Source: JBIKLM01 sp044375105 (GTDB lineage Bacteria; Planctomycetota; UBA1135; GCA-002686595). Taken from it: a stretch of 40,277 nt of DNA. The DNA lies in contig JBILNK010000013.1 of assembly GCA_044375105.1 (NCBI GenBank), positions 1-40,277 on the forward strand, written 5' to 3'. The position numbers and the translations under genes are program-made. Of the stretch, positions 25,529 to 33,470 are shown piece by piece. Under the pieces are notes generated by a model. That model searched no databases and was not told where the DNA came from. It was given only the letters and a program-made list of their open reading frames with translations. Positions within the stretch are counted from its first letter, which is position 1; every line of letters begins with the position of its first letter.

Positions 25529-26672
25529 CGAATCGAGCGGCGAGCGCACCGAAGAGGCCACCCAGCACAAGCTGGACGAGGCTCGCGAGCAGGGCCAGGT
25601 GGCCCTGTCCCAGGAGCTGGTCACGGCGCTGATGCTGGCGGCGGGCGTGGGCTCGCTGCTGCTCTCCGGCGGCTATCTGGCCGAGACCTTGGCTCAGGCG
25701 ATCCACGACATGGCCCAGGCCCTCGCCGAGCTGGGCCCCGATCGCTGGGAACCGAACACCGTGGCGCTGCTGATCGCCCGCGAGGCCCAGCGCTTGGCCT
25801 TGCCCATGGCCGCGCTGCTGACCCCGATCCTGATCATGGGCCTGCTTGCCGGCTACGGCCAGATCGGCTTTCGGCTCTCCTCCAAGGCGCTCGAACTCGA
25901 TCTCTCGAAGCTCGACCCGCTCAAGGGTTTCGGGCGCATCTTCTCGCTGCGCGCCGTGGTGAAGACCGCCATGGGCCTGGCCAAGCTGTGCGCGCTGGGG
26001 GCGGCCCTGTGGATCGCCGCCGAGTCACAGATCACGCGCTTGGCGGGACTCGGCACCGAGGAACTCGGACCCAGCCTGGCCCTGGGCCTCTCCGTGCAGG
26101 TGCGCTTCCTGGCGATCGCGCTGGTGGCGATCTTGGCGCTGGCCCTGATCGACCTGCTCTATCAGCGTTTCCAGTTCGCCAAGGATCAGCGCATGACCAA
26201 GCAGGAGGTGCGCCAGGAGGCCAAGAGCCAGGACGGCGACCCGGCGGTCAAGGGCCGCGTCAAGCGCATCCAGCGCGAGATCGCTACCAAGCGCATGATG
26301 GCCGAGGTCCCGAAAGCGACCGTGGTGGTCACCAACCCGACCCACTACGCCGTGGCGCTGTCCTACCCCCGCGACGAGGCGGGCAAGGCCCTCGAGAGCG
26401 CGCCGCGGGTGGTGGCCAAGGGCCTCGACGAGGTCGCCCAGCGCATCAAGGCCCTGGCGACCGAATCCGACGTGCCGCTCTACGAAGACGTGCCCCTGGC
26501 GCGCACGCTGCATGCTCAGTGCGAGGTCGGCGAGCTGATCCCCGAGGAGCTCTACGCGGCCGTGGCGGTCGTGCTGCAGCAGGTTTGGAGCGGTTCCGAG
26601 GAAGCGCGCCGGCGGCGCGAAGCCGGCGAGAGCGCTCTGCGGCGCGGCGCGGCGGGGGAGGTGCTTAGGTGA
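25521..26672 (+). CDS. flhB: Flagellar export switch protein FlhB
   Basis: FlhB controls substrate switching of the type III flagellar export gate through self-cleavage at an NPTH sequence. The 383-residue protein begins with the typical polar SGERTEEATQHKLDEAREQGQVALSQEL and has four TM helices (about 28-230). The cytoplasmic domain has MTKQEVRQEAKSQDGDPAVKGRVKRIQRE, and NPTH at residues 272-275 followed by YAVAL. The cleavage site is intact. The fliK ruler, which triggers the switch in many species, is not in this window. The stop overlaps the flhA GTG. Confidence 0.97.
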   Translation: MADESSGERTEEATQHKLDEAREQGQVALSQELVTALMLAAGVGSLLLSGGYLAETLAQAIHDMAQALAELGPDRWEPNTVALLIAREAQRLALPMAALLTPILIMGLLAGYGQIGFRLSSKALELDLSKLDPLKGFGRIFSLRAVVKTAMGLAKLCALGAALWIAAESQITRLAGLGTEELGPSLALGLSVQVRFLAIALVAILALALIDLLYQRFQFAKDQRMTKQEVRQEAKSQDGDPAVKGRVKRIQREIATKRMMAEVPKATVVVTNPTHYAVALSYPRDEAGKALESAPRVVAKGLDEVAQRIKALATESDVPLYEDVPLARTLHAQCEVGELIPEELYAAVAVVLQQVWSGSEEARRRREAGESALRRGAAGEVLR

Positions 26673-28849
26673 GCGGCGCCCTGGCACAACCGAGCAGCGG
26701 CCCGGGTCCCTCCCTGGCCCCGCTGGGCGCGGGCCTCGGGCGGCTGGGCGCTGGCATGATCCGCCACGCCGATTGGCTCCTGGGCTTGTTCGTGCTGGCC
26801 ATGATGGTGATCTTGGTCACGCCGCTGCCGCCGCTGCTGCTCGACCTGGCCCTTTCGGCGAACCTGGCCGCGTCGCTGCTGATCCTGCTGGTCACGCTCA
26901 ACGTGCGCAATACGGCCGAGCTGTCGACTTTCCCGACGCTCTTGCTGTTCACGACCTTGTTCCGCCTGGGCCTCAACGTCGCCAGCACGCGTCTGATCCT
27001 CTCGGGCGGCGAGGCCGGCTCGATCATCGCGGCCTTCGGCCATGTGGTGCTGGGCGGCAACCTGGGCGTCGGCCTGGTGGTCTTCCTGATCCTGATCATC
27101 ATCCAATTCGTGGTGATCACCAAGGGCGCCGGGCGCATCAGCGAGGTGGCCGCGCGCTTCGTGCTGGACGCCATGCCCGGCAAGCAGCTGGCCATCGACG
27201 CGGACCTGTCCGCCGGCTTGATCGAGACCGAGGAAGCCCGCAGCCGCCGCGCCGCGGTGGCCGCCGAAGCAGAGTTCTACGGGGCCATGGACGGCGCCTC
27301 CAAGTTCGTGCGCGGCGACGCCGTGGCCGGTCTGATCATCACGGCCCTCAACCTGGTCGGCGGTATCGCCATCGGCATGCTGGCCTCCATGAGCCTGTCC
27401 GAGGCCGCCGCGCGCTACGCCACCCTGACCGTCGGCGACGGTCTGGTCAGCCAGATCCCGGCCCTGCTGGTTTCGACGGCCGCCGCGGTCCTGACCACGC
27501 GCGCCTCCGGTCGCCAGAGCCTGGGCCAGAACCTGGCCAGCCAGGTGGGCGGTCGCCCCAAGGCGACCCTGATCGCGGCAGGCGTCGTGTTCCTGCTGGG
27601 CTTCATGCCCGGAATGCCCAAGCTGCCGTTCCTGGTGCTCAGCACCGGGCTGCTGCTGCTGTGGCGCTCGACCCGGCGCGCGGATGGTGCCAAATCGCTG
27701 CTCGAATCCTCCGGAGCCGCAGAGATCGACCCCGCCAGCCGGTCCAAGCCGGCGCCGATCGAGTCGCCCGAGCAGAAGGAAGCGCGCGAGGTGGAAGAGC
27801 TCCTGGGCGTCGATCGCCTGGGCCTCGAGATCGGCTACCGCCTGATCCCGCTGGTGTCCGACAAGAGCGGCACCGGCATCCTCGAGCACATCGGGCAGCT
27901 GCGCAAGCGCCTGGCGGCCCGCGAGGGCTTGGTGCTGCCCTCGGTGCGCATCAAGGACAACGTGCGCCTCGAGCCCAACGCCTATCGGATCCTGGCGGGC
28001 GGCGTCGAACTGGCCCGCGGCGCCATCGAGCCCGGGCGCTATTTGGCCATGGAGGATGGCACCCGGCGCATCGCACGCGGCAAGCCGCTCAAGGGCAAGC
28101 ACGCCACGGATCCGGCCTTCGGTTTGCCGGCGATCTGGGTCGACGAGCTGGAGCGCAACGAGGCCGAATTGCGCGGCTACACGGTCGTCGACGCGATCTC
28201 GGTGCTGGTCACGCACCTCTCGGAGGTGCTCAAGCAGGCCCTGCCGGACATCCTCTCGCGCGACGACGTCAAGCAGCTGGTCGAGCTGGCCAAGGTCTCG
28301 GCGCCCGCGGTGGTCGGCGAGCTGGTGCCGGATCGGCTGGGCTACGCCGAGGTCCAGGCGGTGCTCAAGAACCTGCTGCGCGAGGAGGTCCCGATCAAGA
28401 ACATGCCCGGCATCCTCGAGGCCCTGGCCGATGCGGCCGCCAAGTCGAAGGACCCCGAGACCCTGACCGAGCTGGTGCGCCAGCGCCTGGCGCGAGCCCT
28501 GTGCGAGCGCTACGGCGACGAGCAGGCCAAGCTCCTGGCAGTGACCCTCGATCCGGAGGTCGAGGGCCGGCTTTCGGCCACGGTCAACCGCCGCGCCGAT
28601 GGCGAAGGCGATCCGGTGGGCCCGGCCTACCTGCACCGGCTCGTGGAGGAGATCGAGCGCAAGATCAGCGCCGCTTCCAAGGGCGGCAAGCGGCCGGTGC
28701 TGCTGGTGCGCTCCAGCGTGCGCCGCTTCGTCTCCGAGCTCGTGCGCGGCACGCTGCCCAAGCTGCCGGTGCTGTCCTACAACGAGGTCGTCTCGGCCCG
28801 TGAGGTCGAGACCGCCGCGATCGTGCGGCTGGAGGAAGTCAAAGCATGA
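26669..28849 (+). CDS. flhA: Flagellar export-gate protein FlhA
   Basis: FlhA is the nonameric export-gate platform that uses the proton gradient and docks export chaperones. The 726-residue product has the expected N-terminal membrane part with about eight helices (MMVILVTPLPPLLLDLALSANLAASLLILLVTL, LSTFPTLLLFTTLFRLGLNVASTRLIL) and the FHIPEP signature around ARFVLDAMPGKQLAIDADLSAGLI. The cytoplasmic half follows, including VDRLGLEIGYRLIPL, LPSVRIKDN and AVVGELVPDRLGYAEVQAVLKNLLREEVPIKNM (fragment). The start is GTG, overlapping the flhB stop as GTGA. A basic N-terminal extension of about 25 residues precedes the first helix. The end overlaps the flhF ATG. Confidence 0.97.
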   Translation: MSGALAQPSSGPGPSLAPLGAGLGRLGAGMIRHADWLLGLFVLAMMVILVTPLPPLLLDLALSANLAASLLILLVTLNVRNTAELSTFPTLLLFTTLFRLGLNVASTRLILSGGEAGSIIAAFGHVVLGGNLGVGLVVFLILIIIQFVVITKGAGRISEVAARFVLDAMPGKQLAIDADLSAGLIETEEARSRRAAVAAEAEFYGAMDGASKFVRGDAVAGLIITALNLVGGIAIGMLASMSLSEAAARYATLTVGDGLVSQIPALLVSTAAAVLTTRASGRQSLGQNLASQVGGRPKATLIAAGVVFLLGFMPGMPKLPFLVLSTGLLLLWRSTRRADGAKSLLESSGAAEIDPASRSKPAPIESPEQKEAREVEELLGVDRLGLEIGYRLIPLVSDKSGTGILEHIGQLRKRLAAREGLVLPSVRIKDNVRLEPNAYRILAGGVELARGAIEPGRYLAMEDGTRRIARGKPLKGKHATDPAFGLPAIWVDELERNEAELRGYTVVDAISVLVTHLSEVLKQALPDILSRDDVKQLVELAKVSAPAVVGELVPDRLGYAEVQAVLKNLLREEVPIKNMPGILEALADAAAKSKDPETLTELVRQRLARALCERYGDEQAKLLAVTLDPEVEGRLSATVNRRADGEGDPVGPAYLHRLVEEIERKISAASKGGKRPVLLVRSSVRRFVSELVRGTLPKLPVLSYNEVVSAREVETAAIVRLEEVKA

Positions 28850-29856
28850 AGATCCATCGTGTGCGTGGGCGCGATCTGCGCGAAGCCCTGAGCCGCGCTC
28901 AGCAGATGCTCGGGGCCAGCGCCCTGGTGCTCTCCAGCGAGCGCGGGGAGGACGGCGGCGTGACGCTGTCGGTCGGCGCGCCGCCCGAGAAGCCCGTTGA
29001 ACGGCTGCGGCGGCTGGGTTTCGGCGGCGACGAGCCCCAAGCCGTCCGCGGCACTCCGAGCGGCCTGCCGGTCCACGAGCCCGCGCTGCGCGAAGTGCGC
29101 CGGCGCATGAAGCAGCACGGCTGCTCCTCGGAGTGGGTCGAAGCCCTGTGCGGCAGCCTGGTCGGCGGCCCCGGTGAGGCCCAGCACCCGATCGACGCAG
29201 CCGCCCGCTTGATCCCCGGCGACTTCAAGCTGGCCCCGGCGCCGCGGCCCGGCAGCGAGGGGGCCGCGATCGCCCTGGTCGGGCCGACCGGGGTCGGCAA
29301 GACCACCACGCTGGCCAAACTGGCCGAGCGACTCTCGCGCTCCGGTCGGCGCGTGGTGCTGGCCAGCCTTGATCGCTTCCGGGCCGGCGCCTTCGACCAG
29401 CTGCGCGCCTTCGCGGAGCGCCTCGAGCTGCCTTTCATCGAGCTCGGCCAGGGCCCCGAGCGCTTGTCCGAGCTGGCCCAGCTCGGGCCGCGCGACGTGC
29501 TCTTGGTCGACACTACCGGGCGCTCGCCCAAGGACCGCGCCGCCCTGGCCGAACTGGCCGACGAGCTCGAGCGCCTCGGGCGCGGCCCGAGCCTGGCGGT
29601 TTATCTGGTGCAATCGGCGGCCGCCAGCCGCGCGGCGCTGCTCGAAGCCCACCGCGCCTTCGCGAGCCTCGAGCCGAGCGGCCTGGTGATCACCAAACTC
29701 GACGAAAGCGGCGAGCCCGGCCAGGTGCTCGACTACGCGCGCCTGGCCCGGCTGCCCCTGGCTTTCCTGTGCGACGGCCAGGAGCTGGGCCGGCATCTGC
29801 ACCGTCCGCGCGCCGAACAGCTCGCCGACCTGGTCCTGCGCGGGAGGTTGCCGTGA
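28846..29856 (+). CDS. flhF: SRP-type GTPase FlhF
   Basis: FlhF is a signal-recognition-particle family GTPase that places flagella, usually at a pole, and influences their number with FlhG. The 336-residue protein has an N-terminal region starting MKIHRVRGRDLREALSRAQQMLG (fragment of the conserved FlhF beginning), then the NG domain: P-loop GPTGVGKT at 146-153, LASLDRFRAGAFDQLRAFAE, the G3 motif VDTTGR at 221-226, and TKLDES for base recognition. Compared with many FlhF proteins of 400 or more residues, the linker is short. The gene lies in an flhA-flhF-flhG-fliA arrangement found widely. Stop overlaps the flhG GTG. Confidence 0.95.
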   Translation: MKIHRVRGRDLREALSRAQQMLGASALVLSSERGEDGGVTLSVGAPPEKPVERLRRLGFGGDEPQAVRGTPSGLPVHEPALREVRRRMKQHGCSSEWVEALCGSLVGGPGEAQHPIDAAARLIPGDFKLAPAPRPGSEGAAIALVGPTGVGKTTTLAKLAERLSRSGRRVVLASLDRFRAGAFDQLRAFAERLELPFIELGQGPERLSELAQLGPRDVLLVDTTGRSPKDRAALAELADELERLGRGPSLAVYLVQSAAASRAALLEAHRAFASLEPSGLVITKLDESGEPGQVLDYARLARLPLAFLCDGQELGRHLHRPRAEQLADLVLRGRLP

Positions 29857-30695
29857 ACCCGACCCTGGGCCTGGCCTTCAACCAGCAAGCCGGCGGCGCC
29901 TCCCTCGAGCCGCTGCGCCAGCGCTTGGCGGCGCCTTTCGCCCTGGTGACCGGCGGCAAAGGCGGCGTGGGCAAGACCTCTGTGGCGGCCAACCTGGCGG
30001 TCGCCCTAGCCCAGCGCGGCCGGCGCGTGCTGCTCTGCGACTTCGATTTCGCGCTCTCGAACCTGCACCTGTGCTTCGGGCTCGAGCCCGCGCGCACCCT
30101 CGAGGACGCGCTCCAAGGCCGCTGCTCCCTGGCGGACTGCCTGCTCGAAGCCGACGGGGTCGTGTTGCTGCCCGCGGCCTGCGGGTCCGCCGACCTGGCG
30201 CGTCCCGACAGCGCCCGCCGCGCGGCCCTCTGGCGCGGGCTGCGCGAGCTCTCGGCCCGCTTCGACCTGGTGCTAGCCGACAGCGCCGCCGGCATCGGAC
30301 CAGACGTCCTGTCCTTCGCGGCGGTCGCCGACTACGTGCTGCTGGTCACCCAGCCCGACCCCGCGGCAATGGCCGACGCCTATGGCCTGCTGAAGGGCCT
30401 CAGCCACTTCGCCGTCGAGCGACGCCTGGCGGTGCCCACGCCGGAGCTGTTGATCAACGCCGCCGCTTCGCCCCAGGCCGCCGAGTTGGTCGCCCAGCGC
30501 CTGGCCAGCGTGGCGCAGCGCTTCCTGTCGCGCTCTCCGCGCCTGGCCGGCTGGTTGCCGCGCTCCCAGGAGTTCTACGTCAGCGCCCTGGCCCAGCGCC
30601 CGCTGCTGGCGCGCGGCCGCGATTGCCTGGCCGCCCAGGCGCTCGAGCGCCTGGCCCAGCACCTCGAGCGCCTGACCCTGGCCCCGGGGGCCTGA
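29853..30695 (+). CDS. flhG: MinD/ParA-type ATPase FlhG (FleN/YlxH)
   Basis: FlhG is a MinD-family ATPase that regulates flagellar number and position with FlhF. The 280-residue protein has the deviant Walker A GGKGGVGKT at residues 34-42, then the segment VAANLAVALAQRGRRVLLCDFDFALSNLHLCFGL, in which the Walker A' aspartate is present (fragment), and the LADSAAGIG loop. The start used is GTG at 29853, overlapping the flhF stop (GTGA); a longer frame runs back over flhF and is not believed. The first 20 residues contain a QQAGG pattern similar to the N-terminal FlhF-activator motif of FlhG (consensus DQAxxLR), here NQQAGGASLEPLR. Confidence 0.93.
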   Translation: MNPTLGLAFNQQAGGASLEPLRQRLAAPFALVTGGKGGVGKTSVAANLAVALAQRGRRVLLCDFDFALSNLHLCFGLEPARTLEDALQGRCSLADCLLEADGVVLLPAACGSADLARPDSARRAALWRGLRELSARFDLVLADSAAGIGPDVLSFAAVADYVLLVTQPDPAAMADAYGLLKGLSHFAVERRLAVPTPELLINAAASPQAAELVAQRLASVAQRFLSRSPRLAGWLPRSQEFYVSALAQRPLLARGRDCLAAQALERLAQHLERLTLAPGA

Positions 30696-30698
30696 GCC

Positions 30699-30974
30699 AT
30701 GGCCAAGCGCCCGCGCCCCGCCCCGCTGCCCCTGCCCTGGTTCGAGCCCTGGTGGTCGGCCCTGGGCCGGCGCATCGCCGCCAGCGCCGGCGCCGCCGCC
30801 GGCCTGCTGGCGCTGCTCGCGCAGGCCAGCCCCAGCACCGCCGCACTCCGCGGCGCCCTGGCCTGCTTCTCGGTCCTGGGCCTGTTCCGCCTGGGCGGCC
30901 TGGCCCTGCGCTCGAGGTGGGCCGCGCCGAGCGCCGATCGGAACCCCGGGGCCGAGCCGCCCCAAGCCCGCTGA
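30699..30974 (+). CDS. Small basic membrane protein of unknown function
   Basis: This 91-residue protein has a basic, Pro-rich N-terminus (AKRPRPAPLPLPW) and two hydrophobic segments at about 25-43 and 50-69, separated by a short polar loop, then a polar tail. It starts 3 nt after flhG and precedes fliA by 39 nt. In many bacteria a small, poorly conserved ORF stands here, but I recognise no family. Its low-complexity GC-rich composition means confidence in it as a real gene rests on its gene-like spacing and topology. Confidence 0.6.
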   Translation: MAKRPRPAPLPLPWFEPWWSALGRRIAASAGAAAGLLALLAQASPSTAALRGALACFSVLGLFRLGGLALRSRWAAPSADRNPGAEPPQAR

Positions 30975-31013
30975 TGTCCCCCCCCGGCGTGGCCGTCCCC
31001 GCGCTGATCTCCC

Positions 31014-31739
31014 TTGAGCGAAGCCGCCTCCACCACCCAGCAGACGCCCGCCGAGCGCGAGGCGCTGATCCTCGAGCACCTGCCGCTCCTGCACCACATC
31101 GTGGGCCGGCTGGCGCTCGAGCTGCCGGCGCGCATCGATCGCGAGGATCTGACCGGCTACGGCATGATCGGCCTGGTGGCGGCGGCGGACAGCTTCGACG
31201 CCGGCCGCGGCCTGCAGTTCTCGACCTACGCCTACAGCCGCATCCGCGGCGCGATCCTGGACGAGCTGCGGCGGCTCGATTTCCTGCCCCGCGGTCGGCG
31301 TGAGCGCGTGCGCGAGCTCGAGCAGGCCTTCGCCGCCCTGGAACAACGCCTGTCCCACAAGCCCGCGCCCGAGGACCTGGCCCGCGAGCTCGGCTGGAGC
31401 CTCGACGAGGTCGACGACTGCCTGTGCTCGGCCAAGAGCGCCGGGCTGGTCAGCCTCGACGAGGGGCCCGACAGCGACCTGTTCGCGCTGCTGCAGGACC
31501 CGAGCTGCACGGACCCCTCCGGGGCCCTCGAGCAGCAAGAGGTCCGCCAGCTCCTGATCGATGCCATCGCGGACCTGCCCGAGCCGGACCGCACCGTGAT
31601 CACGCTCTACTATGGCGAGGGCCTGCTGCTGCGTGACATCGGGCAGGTGCTCGACGTGACCGAGTCGCGGGTCAGCCAGATCCACACCCGCGCGATCTAT
31701 CGCCTGAACAAGGAGCTCAGCGGCCGGCTGAGCGCATGA
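31014..31739 (+). CDS. fliA: Flagellar sigma factor FliA (sigma-28)
   Basis: FliA directs RNA polymerase to late flagellar promoters such as the TACA-N15-GCCGAAAA site before flagellin 1. The 241-residue protein has region 2 (IDREDLTGYGMIGLVAAADSFDAGRGLQFSTYAYSRIRGAILDELRRLDFLPR, fragment), region 3 with ELEQAFAALEQRLSHKPAPEDLARELG, and region 4 with LPEPDRTVITLYYGEGLLLRDIGQVLDVTESRVSQIHTRAI (fragment), all typical of the sigma-28/WhiG group. The start must be TTG at 31014, because a TGA in frame ends 7 nt upstream and no earlier ATG or GTG exists. Its stop overlaps the next gene. No anti-sigma FlgM is seen nearby. Confidence 0.95.
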   Translation: MSEAASTTQQTPAEREALILEHLPLLHHIVGRLALELPARIDREDLTGYGMIGLVAAADSFDAGRGLQFSTYAYSRIRGAILDELRRLDFLPRGRRERVRELEQAFAALEQRLSHKPAPEDLARELGWSLDEVDDCLCSAKSAGLVSLDEGPDSDLFALLQDPSCTDPSGALEQQEVRQLLIDAIADLPEPDRTVITLYYGEGLLLRDIGQVLDVTESRVSQIHTRAIYRLNKELSGRLSA

Positions 31740-31939
31740 CCATGGGCAACCTGATCAAAGGCGAGCGCGTGCGGCTGTTGGCCGAGACCAAGCCGGAGGC
31801 CGAGGACCGGCCCGCGCCCTGCGTCAAGTCTGTGCGCCTGCTCAAGCTCGACGGCGAGGTGCGCGCCCTTGAATTGACCTGTTCGTGCGGCGAGCGCAGC
31901 GTGATCGAGCTCGCCTATTCGGAGGCCGATCCGCGATGA
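31736..31939 (+). CDS. Small protein with CSCG motif, unknown function
   Basis: This 67-residue, mostly polar protein has a short beta-like C-terminal part (VRLLKLDGEVRALELTCSCGERSVIEL) containing CSCG at about residues 49-52, with a further Cys near residue 29. Three cysteines might bind a metal or be a small fold, but that is speculation. Its ATG overlaps the fliA stop as ATGA, with an alternative ATG two codons in, and its stop overlaps the next start. This tight linkage with a sigma factor makes it a real gene and a possible FliA-associated regulator. Confidence 0.7.
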   Translation: MTMGNLIKGERVRLLAETKPEAEDRPAPCVKSVRLLKLDGEVRALELTCSCGERSVIELAYSEADPR

Positions 31940-33132
31940 AAGCCGCTGCTTGCACGCTGGCGCTGTGCGCCCTCTCGAGCCTGCCCTTGACCGGCTGCTT
32001 GACCGCCGCCGGACAGGGTCCCCAGGCCGCCTACGGCCAAGGCGCCTATCCCGGCGCGCCCGTGCAGGGCTACGCCGCCGTGCCGCCCGCGGGCTGGGGC
32101 GCGCCGGCCTACGCCGATCCGCGCGGCCTGCAGCCGGGCGCGCCGACCGCGGGCGCCGGCTATGGGGCTGCGGGGAGCGGCGCCCACGGCTACGGCAATC
32201 CCGGCTACGGCAATCCCGGCTACGGCGCGGCCGGCGCCGGCGCCCCGGGCTACGGTGCCCCCGCCGCCGCTCAGGCCCCCGGAAGCCCCTGGCCCAACCC
32301 GAACCCCGCCGGCCTGCCCGCCTTCGGCGCTTCGATCGACGTGAGCGCCGGAGCGGAGACCCGCGAGCAGGCCTTCGGCCAGCCGCCCGCCGTGACCCTC
32401 GGTTCGGCCCGCAGCGTGCAGCCCGGCTCCACCGGGGTCGCCGGCGCGGCCGCCTCGGCGCGCCCCGCGACGCCCAGCTCCGTGCCCTTCGGCCCCGACG
32501 GCGGCGCGGCCCAGGCCCGCCCCCAGGGCAGCCTGCAGGCCCTCGACCAGCAGACCCGCAGCCTGCCCGAAGCCGTGCAGAGCCGCTCGCTGTTGATCGA
32601 CGACTATTCGCGCGTGCTCGACGAGCGCGACGCCCTGCGGCAGGAGAACGCTTCGCTGCAGGAGCACATCCGCGATCTCGAGAGCCGTTTGCTGGCCGCC
32701 GAAAAGGGCCTCGGAGCCGGCAAGAGCGAAGCGCGCGCCTCCGAAGAGCGCGTGGCCCAGCTGCAATACCAGCTCGATCTGTCCGAGCAGGAGCGCGCCG
32801 ACCTCGAAGCCCGCTTGGTGACCGCCCAGATCCGGCGGCTCGAAGCCGAGAAGAGCCTGCTCGAAGCCTGGATCGAAAGCGAGCAGCAGCGCAGCGCCGC
32901 CGTCGGCGCCGCGCCCAGCCCCGGCGCCCAGCCCAGCGTTGGCGTGCCCGCCAACGGATCCGCGCCCTCGACCGGCCCCGCCGGATCCTCCGAACCGAAC
33001 TCCACCAACGCCGGTGCCCCCAGCACGGCGCCCGCCAAAGCCCCGACCAAGGCGCCCGCCAGCGGCCCGCCCAACGCCGCCAGCTCCTCCAGCCAAGCCC
33101 CCGCCGCTTCTCCGACCGGCGGCCGCTCCTGA
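31936..33132 (+). CDS. Lipoprotein with Gly/Tyr repeats and coiled coil
   Basis: This 398-residue protein has a lipoprotein signal with LTGC and Cys at residue 21. A low-complexity region at about 28-115 is rich in Gly, Tyr, Pro and Ala, including tandem GYGNP units. A second linker follows, then a long charged coiled coil (about 215-320, with SRVLDERDALRQENASLQEHIRDLESRLLAAE, SEERVAQLQYQLDLSEQERADLEARL, fragments) and a Pro/Ser/Ala-rich C-terminus. It is joined to the 67-residue gene by an ATGA overlap, so it is part of the fliA operon. Outer-membrane or periplasmic location is likely, but I recognise no family. It may support the flagellum in the envelope. Confidence 0.72.
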   Translation: MKAAACTLALCALSSLPLTGCLTAAGQGPQAAYGQGAYPGAPVQGYAAVPPAGWGAPAYADPRGLQPGAPTAGAGYGAAGSGAHGYGNPGYGNPGYGAAGAGAPGYGAPAAAQAPGSPWPNPNPAGLPAFGASIDVSAGAETREQAFGQPPAVTLGSARSVQPGSTGVAGAAASARPATPSSVPFGPDGGAAQARPQGSLQALDQQTRSLPEAVQSRSLLIDDYSRVLDERDALRQENASLQEHIRDLESRLLAAEKGLGAGKSEARASEERVAQLQYQLDLSEQERADLEARLVTAQIRRLEAEKSLLEAWIESEQQRSAAVGAAPSPGAQPSVGVPANGSAPSTGPAGSSEPNSTNAGAPSTAPAKAPTKAPASGPPNAASSSSQAPAASPTGGRS

Positions 33133-33180
33133 CGGCGCGCCAACGCCGTCCTCGGCCGACCCGCACCGACTCGATCCCGC

Positions 33181-33285
33181 CCGACACGCCCGTGCCCGAC
33201 ACGCCCGTGCCCGACACGTGCGCGGCCGACACGTGCGCGGCCGACACGACCAAGCCCGACAAGCCCGTAGCCGGCAAGGCCCTGA
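33181..33285 (+). repeat. 15-nt tandem repeat array
   Basis: About seven 15-nt units, the first two CCGACACGCCCGTGC, the next two CCGACACGTGCGCGG, then three degenerate copies. The period equals five codons; in the downstream lipoprotein frame the units read PDTPV-like and ADTCA-like repeats. It could be a remnant of a repeat-bearing coding tail or simply slippage. Confidence 0.7.
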
Positions 33286-33343
33286 CCACCACGACCTTGG
33301 CGGGCAGGACCCTGGTCGACTCGATCCCCGCAGCCACCCGCGG

Positions 33344-33373
33344 CCCCGCCCCGCCCCGCCCCGCCCCGCCCCG
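33344..33373 (+). repeat. Six copies of CCCCG
   Basis: Six perfect tandem CCCCG pentamers occupy this interval. Because 5 is not a multiple of 3, changes in copy number would shift any reading frame through it, and slippage is likely. It lies about 98 nt before the ATG of the lipoprotein at 33471. Confidence 0.8.
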
Positions 33374-33470
33374 ACTCGGCCGACGGCAGACCGCTGCGCC
33401 GCTCGCGCCGCCTCCCACCGCCCACGACACCGACGTCCCCCCGGCCGCACCCACCCCGCCCTTGTTCCCC

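Larger units (their letters stand above)
33133..33470. other. Gap with tandem repeats between lipoprotein genes
   Basis: This 338-nt gap is not assigned to a gene, although the frame of the downstream lipoprotein is open across it. It contains 15-nt tandem repeats at 33181-33285 and the CCCCG array at 33344-33373. The open frame probably reflects the GC content and 15-nt period. Confidence 0.5.

Noticed and set aside
26552..28636. 694-residue minus-strand frame opposite flhA
   Set aside because: It is a shadow of flhA, whose FHIPEP and membrane segments are unmistakable.
33181..33285. CRISPR-like array
   Set aside because: The units are 15-nt direct tandem repeats without spacers, and no cas genes are present.
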